Of a DNA stretch of 64,000 nt, positions 56,229 through 64,000 are shown in pieces. The translations under genes and the position numbers were made by a program. The notes beneath the pieces are model-generated. The model had not been told where the DNA came from. It searched no databases and saw only the letters and a program-made list of their open reading frames with translations. The DNA comes from Didymella arachidicola (Eukaryota > Ascomycota > Dothideomycetes > Pleosporales > Didymellaceae), in contig CM050002.1 of the NCBI GenBank assembly GCA_016630955.3, positions 806,001-870,000 on the forward strand, in the 5' to 3' direction. Position 1 is the first letter of the stretch. Each line of letters starts with the position of its first letter.

Positions 56229-56590
56229 ATTTGCAACGTAGCTCTATTCTCACAGGGGGCTGAGATTGTTTGTAATGGCGGGGTTGTGTGCAACGGCGTT
56301 GCACGGAGAGTAGGTGAGAGGCTGTTGATAACTTCCCTGAGGGAGATCGGTGCTTGTTTATAAACTGGTGGTGCGGGTTGAGGGGGAGAAGAAGGGACAG
56401 GAACGCGAATGCAAGCTTGTGTGGTGCCTGTTTAGCTCGTGAATTCGCATCTACGTCAGCGGAGTGGCCCGTGTTGTGGCTTGCCGGTCTAGACCGCTTC
56501 CAGCAAACGTCAAATTCACTTTTCTCAAGTCGACCACCAGCAACACTCGTGAGGTCAGCGTGCAGCAATAATCGACTAGAATTAGCTGCA
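56229..56590. promoter_or_regulatory. Divergent promoter of BAP31 and DUS3
   Basis: 362 bp between two divergent housekeeping genes. No specific motif cluster was recognised. Confidence 0.4.
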
Positions 56591-58821
56591 ATGGATGGAG
56601 GAAATATCGAAAGTGTCTCTGGTGAGCCATTACCTGGTGCGACCATTCCGCTGGATTCCAATGGCGCACACAGTGGCGACAGCGAAGTGAAGAAACGCGC
56701 GAGAAGCAACAGCCCCAATGGTGAAGTTACTGAAGGTCCCACGAAGCGCGTTAAGGGCGTTGCTCCCATCAAGGCCGAGTAAGTAAAATTCTCAAGAAGG
56801 TGTTTCAGATTGTGTGCTAAATCTCAAGGTATTTGATCCATCGCAGCAATGCAAAAGTTGAGACCAAAGATGCGGTTGTCGACGATGATGCAGCTGAGGC
56901 AGCGGATGACCGCTATCACAAAGGTGATTCGCGCGATGCGCGCGACGGCGGAAGCAAAGGCAAGAAAGGCAAGAAAGAGAAGAAGCAGAAGGGCGGCCAG
57001 AACACCAGCAGAACGTTTGGAAGCTCACGCGACACATTGCCTCTTTGCTCAACGAGAATGCTCAGTAACGAATTCTCGCCACAGGATTGCGGCTTTGGTG
57101 ACAAGTGCCGCTTCGAACACGATCTTCGCAAATACTTGAAGGAAGGCCGTCGTGAGGATCTTATCACCTTCAACGGCAAATGCCCCATTCACGAAGTTAA
57201 GGGCTACTGTCATCTTGGCTGGAAATGCCGTTTCGTTGGTAGCCACTCGAAGGAGCGCGACACCGAGGATGGCCGAAAAGAGTTGATCCTCATTGAGGAT
57301 TCTGAGCGCACATCGACAATGGTCAACCTCGAAGACGAGGTCGACGTAGCAAACGTTGTGTCTAAGGACGTCAAGATAGGCCTCGCAAAACGGAAAATCG
57401 CAACCCCGCGCTCAGACCAGTACATGAAATGGATCGACTCAAACAAGGACAACGAGCGCGCTATGTTTGATTCGGCAGCTGGCGATAACGATGCACTGAA
57501 AGAGGAGAAAGAGGCACGGAGGGCAGAGTTCGTGGAAGCGCCATTCAGACCATCCGAAAAACGCAGGCTGTACTATGGGCCCGAAACACCTAGTCTGGCA
57601 CCTCTCACGACTCAAGGAAATATGCCTTACCGCAGACTTTGTGTGGATCTTGGGTGTCAGGTTACATGGAGTGAGATGGCTATGGGTATGCCTCTCATTC
57701 AGGGCGAAAGAGGCGAGTGGGCGCTGATGAAGGCACATGAGTCCGAGATTAGCCCACCCAAGTTCCTCCAAAAGAACACGGTCGTTCAGGGCTATGACAA
57801 TGCCAGCGACATGAAGTTTGGCGCTCAGATCGCGGCGAACAAGCCCTGGCTGGCTGCGAAGACTGTCGAAGTGCTGACCGATCACTGCCCAAAGCTGCGA
57901 GCTATTGACTTGAACTGCGGATGCCCTATCAACCTAGTTTGCGAGAAAGGGGCTGGCTCTGCACTGCTTGACCAGGATTCTAAGTTGGAGAGCATCTTGC
58001 GCGGCATGACCTACGTCTCGAAGGAGACACCCATCACTGTCAAGATCCGCATGGGCACCAAGGACAACAACCCGACTGCTACTAAGTTGATCAGGCGTCT
58101 TGTTCTTGGTGGCTACGAGGCTGTACAGTCTGGCAAAGGTACATCCGGTATCGCAGCCATCACACTTCATGGCAGAAGCAAGCAGCAGCGCTACTCCCGA
58201 AGCGCAGACTGGTCATACATCGCCGAATGCGCGTCGCTCATCAAGCGCCTCAAGAGCGAGAAGGATGCACTAACAGACACAATAGCTGAGGCTGATCCTC
58301 GTGATCTTGCCAACGGTGGCCATGTCTATTTCATTGGCAACGGCGATTGCTACTCCCACGAAGACTACTACAATAACGTCAACAATGCTGGCGTCGACTC
58401 TGTGTTGATTGGTCGTGGCGCGCTGATCAAGCCTTGGATCTTCGAGGAGATTGAGAAAGGCCAGTACCTCGATAAATCCGCCTCCGAACGTCTCACCTAC
58501 ATCGAGAAATTTGCCAAGTATGGTCTGCAGACCTGGGGATCCGATGAAATGGGTATTGGTACGACACGTCGATTCTTGCTCGAGTGGCTCAGCTTTGCTC
58601 ATCGATATGTGCCTCACGGTCTCTTGGAGCACCTACCTCCTAACATTCAGGATCGCCCACCGAAATTCAGGGGCAGGAACGACTTGGAGACGTTGATGGC
58701 TAGTGAAAATTACAAGGACTGGATCAAGCTCAGTGAGATGTTCCTGGGCCCTGCACATCCCAACTTCAAGTTCGAGCCTAAGCACAAGTCGAACGCTTAC
58801 GAGATTGAGGCTGAAGGTTGA
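56591..58821 (+). CDS. DUS3: tRNA-dihydrouridine(47) synthase
   Basis: Exons 56591-56778 and 56829-58821 encode 726 aa, typical of fungal Dus3. After a polar, Lys-rich N-terminus there are two CCCH-type zinc fingers, CGFGDKCRFEHD and CPIHEVKGYCHLGWKCRFVGSH (about residues 155-215), the Dus3 hallmark for tRNA binding. The FMN-dependent TIM barrel begins LAPLTTQGNMPYRRLCVDLGCQVTWSEM, with catalytic Cys in LNCGCP, then VKIRMG, AAITLHGRSKQQRYS, FIGNGD and IGRGALIKPWIF for flavin and substrate binding. It reduces uridine 47 in the variable loop of cytoplasmic tRNAs using NAD(P)H. The 50-nt intron has GTAAGT and an atypical CTAAA branch. Confidence 0.95.
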
Positions 58822-59479
58822 ATGAAATGGGTTTGGGATGTCTCGAATCAAAGTCTCTCCTTGCAGTCATAAACTATCTCCGGAGGATTGAATGCGTCTA
58901 CGAAGATTTCGATCCTGAGCGTACTGCACCTGTAATGGGCGACGGATAGATCGAGCTCTGTTCATTACAAAAAGAGAGTTTGTTTCAGGATATGTTCCTC
59001 AGTCACCCGTCTCCTAACGACTTCAGAACGTGTACTCGATTTGCCAATTGATGCTAGTGACACTGGCGTCGTGCCTAAACGTTTCCAGCCTCATGTTTTT
59101 GCGATGTCGTCACCGAGCTTGGGCCAATCAAGCGCTCAGTGAAACCTTGGATGCAGGACGCGCCGAAAACTTACATTGCGTCGCAGAGCTGCATCAGCAT
59201 CCATCGTGCACGTGAGGCTATCACCTGCAAAGAGAGATCGTATTTGTCTCTCTTCACTGTCATTCCCGTTGCTACGCGCGTTCTGTACTTCCATACACAG
59301 CCATGCACGGACTTCTGGAGCTGTCCCTGCAGCTTCTTAACTTAAGGTATGCTATGATTCGAGACATTGTCGCCACAATGTCTCAATTGGCAGTCCACTG
59401 ACCTATTAAAAAGGGGGTCCACCGATGCACAAACGCCTATGCTTGGAGAAAACGCTGCTTTGAAGCGTGAGTATTGCGA
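58822..59479. other. Intergenic region, possibly with an unrecognised first exon of the phosphatase gene
   Basis: 658 bp. Possible 5' exon material exists (ATG at 59304 followed by a GTATGC donor at 59347; an open stretch 59394-59466 ending in GTGAGT), but no combination gives a convincing signal peptide, so none is called. Confidence 0.35.
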
Positions 59480-61119
59480 ATGTCGGTCATTCCTACGATA
59501 GCTGAGCCAAATCAAGCCACACCAACTACCAAGTCTTCTCGTGTTCCAGACTACTTTGTCACCGATGACGGTCATTTCGCAGGTAGGTGATTCTGCTTTT
59601 CCGTCGTTTTCCTGCTCATGCATGGATAGGACCCACGCAAACCGGCGATGCACCATATCTTGCCCAGACCAATATAGCACCCTTCATTGGCGTGTCTTAT
59701 ATCCCTAATGCACCTCTTGAGACCCAGGTACCTATTGCGAATGCTGAAGGACGGAATATCTTTCAGAGCCTGGCAAACCTTAGTCCTTACTTCCCCAACC
59801 CTCGCGGCTTTGGTGTTGACGAGTATGCCATCCCGCCTGGCTCCAACGTGACATGGTTGAATATGGTACATCGCCATGGCAGCCGCTACCCTGAATTCAG
59901 TGGTGATGCGGCCGAAATGGCCCTTGGTAGAAAACTGACAGCTGCCGCTGGAAAATTTACCGGTCATGGTGCCTTAGACTTCCTTAATTACTGGAAATGG
60001 CAACTTGGTGGCGAGATTCTTGTACCTATGGGCAAGCAGGAGCTCTTCAACTCTGGGACCTTGCACTACTACCAATACGGCCACCTGTATCCCAACAATG
60101 GTAGCAAGGTTGTAGTCCGTAGTACCACACAGCGCCGCATGTACGAGTCTGCGGAGTACTTCATGGCGGGCTTCTTCGGACTCGGCTGGGCTCAGAATGC
60201 GACCCTGGAGCTTGCAATCGAATCCCCAGGCTACAACAACACTCTCGCCGGATACAAGCAGTGCAATCACTCGAGCTGGGGCATGGCGAGAGACGCACTC
60301 ATGGAGTGGGTCAATGTATACCTCGTCGATGCCCACAAGCGTTTCACAGACAACATCACCGGCGATCTCGACTGGACTATCGAAGACACATATAACTCTC
60401 AAGCACTGTGCGCTTACGAGACAGTCGGACTGGGCTTCTCTCACTGGTGCAGCCTGTTCACGTACGAGGAATGGGAAGGCTACGAATACGCCCTCGACAT
60501 CGGCTTCACAGCAGGGACAGCCTTTGCTTCGCCGGTCGGACGGGCTATCGGTATTGGTTATGTGCAAGAAGTACTTGCACGTATGCAGCACCACGTCATT
60601 GTTGACCAGAGCGCACAAATCAATATCACTCTTGACAACAATACCGCCACGTTCCCGGTCGATCAGAGCTTGAACCTCGACTTCAGCCACGATGCAAATA
60701 TCATCAGCATCTTGGCTGCATTCGGTCTGACCCAGTTCGCGGAGCACTTACCCACCGATGCCATCAAGAAGGACCGTGAGTTCATCCTGAGCTACATCGA
60801 GCCTTTCGCTGGCCGTCTCGATATCGAAGTTATCAAAGCACCTGCCCCGGTCAACCCCGACCGCCACTCAAAAGATATTTATCTTGACGGCGAACCCACA
60901 AGTTACGTGCACTTTATCCTGAACCAGCGTACGATTCCTCTGAGCAAGAGTCTGAACGCGTGCGGAGACCGAGAGGATGGATGGTGTGACATGGAGACAT
61001 TCCTTAAGGTGCAGAAGGAGCAGATTGAATTGGCAAACTACGACTACGCCTGCTTTGGCGACTATGAAAATCCCAAGTATGGAGACGTCACGGACGGTAG
61101 GCCACCTAAACAGGAGTAG
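59480..61119 (+). CDS. Histidine acid phosphatase (phytase-like), 5' end uncertain
   Basis: Exons 59480-59582 and 59630-61119 (intron 59583-59629, GTAGGT...ATAG) encode 530 aa. The histidine-phosphatase motif VHRHGSRYPE (RHGxRxP) and the C-terminal proton-donor motif FSHDAN (HD) are both intact. VVRSTTQRRMYESAEYFMAGFFG, a second Arg-containing active-site block, is also present. Several NxS/T sequons (NVT, NGS, NAT, NHS, NIT) fit a secreted or lumenal glycoprotein, and Cys residues near the C-terminus could form disulfides. Predicted reaction: hydrolysis of phosphomonoesters at acidic pH. The oddity is that the first in-frame ATG (59480, MSVIPTIAEPNQ) gives no signal peptide, so an upstream exon is probably missed, or this copy has lost secretion. 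Confidence 0.85.
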
Positions 61120-61968
61120 ACGATGCCCTCATTACAGTCTAGGGTGCGATGGAGTCTCGTGCGAGAGACCAGCTGGAATACATACACGCAGAAGAGATAT
61201 GACTTGTCACGAGGTTGTGGTCTTGAAATACCGAGCACTACTACGTCAAGCAGATAAGCTTTCTGATGACTGGTCTATCTTTTGTCACTTGCGTCCTGTG
61301 TTTGCAGTCCTCTGTCGTTCGTGCTCGTCTTGTCTGACATCACCATCCGTTCTTGTTTTTCGTCGGCCTCACTTCGCTCGTCTCCCCACAATCTCTTCAT
61401 TCCACCGCCGACCTCGCTTCACTCGGGTATTGAATCAACACCCGGTTCTTACCGTTTCCGCACACATGCAGTCGGACGCTGCTTATCCGGTGCTGCACGC
61501 GTGGATAATGGTAGGCTAGTTGACTCGCACCAATCGGGTCTGGCTTGCGGATAAGTCGTCGACGTCGCAGTCTCAGCCCTGTGACGCCACTATCGGGCCG
61601 ATGTCAGAACAAGACGGGCATGGGAGGGCTAGCGCAATTGCGACGAGGGCGGGAATCGCCCGGTGTCAAGTGTTTGGTGCAGAGTGCCAGTGTTGGCAGG
61701 GTCCTTGGTCAGGTACGCTCGGTGAAGCAGAAGAAGCACCGAAGCACGATCGGAGCATCATGTCTGCTACGAAGAAGGTAGGTGGACGAGAGGAGACGCG
61801 TAAGATAGACGTCATTGCAGGGTATGTGGAAGCGAAGTCTGCGTCTACGTTGTGGGGACAGTATTGATTTGGGGAGGAGTGTTGCTTTGAATAGGACCGC
61901 AAAGACCTTTTTGGGGCAGTGTAGAGCAGAGTGGTACGATTTCTGTAATAAGAATGACTCGACGTCTA
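61120..61968. other. Intergenic region left of the transposon
   Basis: No gene is supported. The last two bases (61967-61968, TA) are the left copy of the transposon target duplication. Confidence 0.4.
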
Positions 61969-62037
61969 ACGTACATGTACAACGAGCGGACCGGTCAACG
62001 AGCGGGCCACTTTTGCCAAGACCACACCAAAACTCCC
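61969..62037 (+). repeat. Left terminal inverted repeat (69 bp)
   Basis: Identical to the reverse complement of 63764-63832. It starts with the palindrome GTACATGTAC at 61971-61980 and contains two direct copies of CAACGAGCGG (61980-61989 and 61996-62005) spaced around an ACCGGT palindrome, possible transposase binding sites. Confidence 0.93.
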
Positions 62038-62099
62038 CCTATTATGGCCCAAAACACTACAAACTGGCGCTGCATAAGGCAAAACAAGCTGTAATATTA

Positions 62100-63752
62100 C
62101 TAAGAGACCTCTTCTACAGCATTCTTGCACGTTCGCGCGTTGTGCCCACTCTCTCCGCACCGTCCACAGCGTCGTTGGGATGGTTCACCTCCTTCAGCCC
62201 GAACCTGCTTCTTTGCCTTCTTACCATCACTACGCGCGCTAAACTCCTGCAGAGCAGCTATCCGCTGGCCCTCTTCAACCGCAAGGCTTCCCTTAGCTTG
62301 AATACGCTTTCTTTTGTGCGATTTACGTCGCGTGGCGGCCTTATTAGCCGCTCGAAGCTCAGTAATCTCCTGTTGTGCCAAAACCAGCTTGTGCGCAATA
62401 ATTGCTGCCCCCTTTGAGACCTTCTCAAACGCTTCAACTATAGAGGTTGGTGAGCTATTAACATGCGTCTGAATCCTCTTCTTCACAAGCGTTGATTGCG
62501 ACCCAAATTCCAGGGTATTGCTTGGGGTTTGCGACTGCCAGAGCGGGCTGTTTTGGGGGAGTGGTGGCGATGGGGTGCGCAGCTTCACATCCAGGGCCAA
62601 TATGACGCGATCTGGGGCAAAGGGAGCCAATCCGGCCCCTCGGAACCCTCCTTGAATGTTGCTAGGGGTAATAGCTTTCTTGTGAGCCGCTACAAAGCAT
62701 GGGAGGAACTCCTGCTTTGTAATGTGGTTGATCCGGTTGCGCATAAGCTCATTAACCTCAACCCCGTACGCCTTCTTCAGAGGGCCAAAACAACCCACAT
62801 CAAGTGGCTGAAGGAGGTGCGATGAGTGCGGAGGCATGCATAGGATCACAATCTTCTGATCCTTGCAGTATTGCGTGAATTCTGGAGTGTTGTGGCTCCC
62901 ATGACCGTCAATAATCAGCAACCGGTGGCTGCCAACAGTGCGCGCCTTTGTATACCTGTCAAAGTGCTTCAACCAGTCAAAACCAAGCTCATTGGTAGTC
63001 CAGCCGTTCTCAGAGATGGCAATACTCCAATCTTGGGGCAGGTTGTTGTCCTTGTACCAGCTGGACTGGTGTTGGCGGGCTTTGAAGATGATGTAGGGTG
63101 GAATAGCCCATCCTGTGGCATTAATGCCCTCAATGACTGTTACCCACTCCCGGTTGCCTGGCTGGACCTGCTTTGCTCGTCCTAGTTTCTCTGCATCTGT
63201 TACAACAACTCCGGTGGATATCTGGCCCATCATGAAGCCTGTCTCGTCAAAGTTGTACGTGTCGTTGTCCTGGATGCCATACTTGACTTTGGTAGTAGCT
63301 ACAAGGTTGAACCAGCCCTGTATAACCTCAGGGTCCTCGCAGAGGGCTCGCTTGTAGTCATACTTGCGATTAAAAACTGTTTTGAGCTCCTCCTGACGCG
63401 AAACAAACCTGCTGGCCCACCTTGGGCCAACAGGGGCCAAACTGCGCTCTTTCAGCAGAGAATTGGCCATATCAGCCACAAATTCAAGCCGGGGGGACTC
63501 TCCTCGCGTAACCAGCTCAAGTATGCGCATAACAATCACCTGCTCCTCAGCGCTGGTTAGATTCCGTAAGTTGGCCATAATATTAACGCGTGAAGGTCGT
63601 CCAGCGCGTCGTTGGTGTAGTGTAGTTCGAGAGACGCTGTAGATAGCTGCAGCGCGTCGCTCTGAGAGATTCGCGTCTTGTTTGAGAGCTTGGAGCGCAA
63701 GCTGTATCTGACGCTCGTTTGACGCGTTAAACTGTACTTGTTGTGGAGGCAT
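62100..63752 (-). CDS. Fot1/pogo-type DDE transposase (550 aa)
   Basis: Start ATG 63752 (MPPQQVQFNAS) lies just inside the right inverted repeat; the frame stays open upstream through the repeat into flanking DNA, but those codons lie outside the element's likely transcript start. A Psq-type helix-turn-helix (about 8-50, ASNERQIQLALQAL...AAAIYSVSRTTL) and a CENP-B-type second DNA-binding domain (about 60-130) precede the DDE catalytic core. The triad is D169 (NFDETG), D282 (IIDGHGSHN) and D318 (LLQPLDVGCFGPLK), a DD35D spacing. The C-terminal ~120 residues hold a coiled, Lys/Arg-rich segment and a CCHC zinc knuckle (CGRCGESGHNARTC). It cuts and pastes the element at TA sites. No stop or frameshift is seen, so it may be active. 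Confidence 0.95.
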   Translation of the reverse strand: MPPQQVQFNASNERQIQLALQALKQDANLSERRAAAIYSVSRTTLHQRRAGRPSRVNIMANLRNLTSAEEQVIVMRILELVTRGESPRLEFVADMANSLLKERSLAPVGPRWASRFVSRQEELKTVFNRKYDYKRALCEDPEVIQGWFNLVATTKVKYGIQDNDTYNFDETGFMMGQISTGVVVTDAEKLGRAKQVQPGNREWVTVIEGINATGWAIPPYIIFKARQHQSSWYKDNNLPQDWSIAISENGWTTNELGFDWLKHFDRYTKARTVGSHRLLIIDGHGSHNTPEFTQYCKDQKIVILCMPPHSSHLLQPLDVGCFGPLKKAYGVEVNELMRNRINHITKQEFLPCFVAAHKKAITPSNIQGGFRGAGLAPFAPDRVILALDVKLRTPSPPLPQNSPLWQSQTPSNTLEFGSQSTLVKKRIQTHVNSSPTSIVEAFEKVSKGAAIIAHKLVLAQQEITELRAANKAATRRKSHKRKRIQAKGSLAVEEGQRIAALQEFSARSDGKKAKKQVRAEGGEPSQRRCGRCGESGHNARTCKNAVEEVS

Positions 63753-63763
63753 TAGTGTAGGGA

Positions 63764-63832
63764 GGGAGTTTTGGTGTGGTCTTGGCAAAAGTGGCCCGCT
63801 CGTTGACCGGTCCGCTCGTTGTACATGTACGT
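63764..63832 (-). repeat. Right terminal inverted repeat (69 bp)
   Basis: Perfect inverted copy of the left end. It is followed by TA at 63833-63834. The sequence diverges from the left end immediately inside position 63764. Confidence 0.93.
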
Positions 63833-63834
63833 TA

Positions 63835-64000
63835 TTGCCTCTCAAATAATTGTGAAGAAGGTGCGCCAGTCTTGTCGACAATGAGGGGTAGGCCAGGAGG
63901 TTGACAGTGTGGAGAGATGAGAGGGTATCTGCGGTGTCGAAATGACTGCTCATTTCAGCAAGCACGTGGCAGGTGCGACTACGCTAGGAGAGAACACCAT
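63835..64000. other. Right flank of the transposon
   Basis: 166 bp of host sequence with an open frame on the minus strand; too short to assign. Confidence 0.3.

Larger units (their letters stand above)
61969..63832. mobile_element. Fot1/pogo-like DNA transposon, apparently complete
   Basis: An 1,864-bp element. Perfect 69-bp terminal inverted repeats begin ACGTACATGTAC. It is flanked by TA dinucleotides (61967-61968 and 63833-63834), the target duplication of the Tc1/mariner-pogo superfamily. It encodes one uninterrupted transposase on the minus strand. The intact ORF and identical inverted repeats suggest a young insertion, not visibly damaged by repeat-induced point mutation. Confidence 0.93.

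Noticed and set aside
61520..61867. Small plus-strand frame ending near the transposon
   Set aside because: No family match. A possible tiny intron (GTAGGT...GCAG) inside is not enough to support a gene.
1..64000. Secondary-metabolite cluster, CRISPR array, rRNA, tRNA or viral insertion
   Set aside because: No PKS/NRPS/terpene core genes, no spaced direct repeats and no viral hallmark genes were seen. No convincing A/B-box pair for a tRNA was recognised by eye, although a tRNAscan run would be needed to exclude one.

Overview
The window is nuclear DNA from a filamentous ascomycete (Pezizomycotina; probably Dothideomycetes, a low-confidence placement). The evidence is gene content (a SomA/Flo8-type LisH regulator, a Pezizomycotina-style CYYPNG-like membrane protein, a Fot1/pogo transposon), short introns of about 45-65 nt with CTAAC/CTGAC-like branch sites close to the 3' splice site, and gene-to-gene spacing of 0.3-2.5 kb. 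I see no bacterial, viral or CRISPR sequence and found no convincing tRNA or rRNA gene by eye. Exon boundaries were worked out by hand from splice signals, reading-frame continuity and family conservation.

Layout. 0.8-7.8 kb: a giant coiled-coil protein of about 2,262 residues. 7.8-12.2 kb: three dispersed paralogues of a small SprT-like zincin family, the most unusual locus here; one copy has lost the second His of HExxH. 12.2-18.2 kb: a 2.5 kb gene-poor stretch, a low-complexity hypothetical protein, an RRM-like protein and a Cys-rich single-pass membrane protein. 18.8-25.6 kb: an amidase and an allantoate/pantothenate-type MFS transporter diverging from a GATA-motif-rich promoter, then an aquaporin with a long polar N-terminus. 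26.3-35.1 kb: a two-TM membrane protein, the U5 snRNP 40K WD40 protein, TRAPPC3/Bet3 (with a 9-nt microexon) and a SomA/Som1 transcriptional regulator. 36.8-44.2 kb: an unknown protein, an F-box/WD protein and a SNF2 ATPase with an inserted RING finger. 45.2-52.0 kb: mitochondrial genes (MPP beta, SDH4, ATPase inhibitor IF1) interleaved with a 14-3-3 gene. 53.0-61.1 kb: a second amidase, BAP31, tRNA-dihydrouridine synthase DUS3 and a histidine acid phosphatase. 62.0-63.8 kb: an apparently intact Fot1/pogo DNA transposon with perfect 69-bp inverted repeats and a TA target duplication.

Most genes are ordinary housekeeping genes. Plausible functional pairings are the amidase/transporter divergent pair and the MPP beta/SDH4 divergent pair, which share a 305-bp promoter carrying a CACGTGAC element and a CCAAT box. 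Accessory character is concentrated in the SprT-like cluster and at the transposon end.
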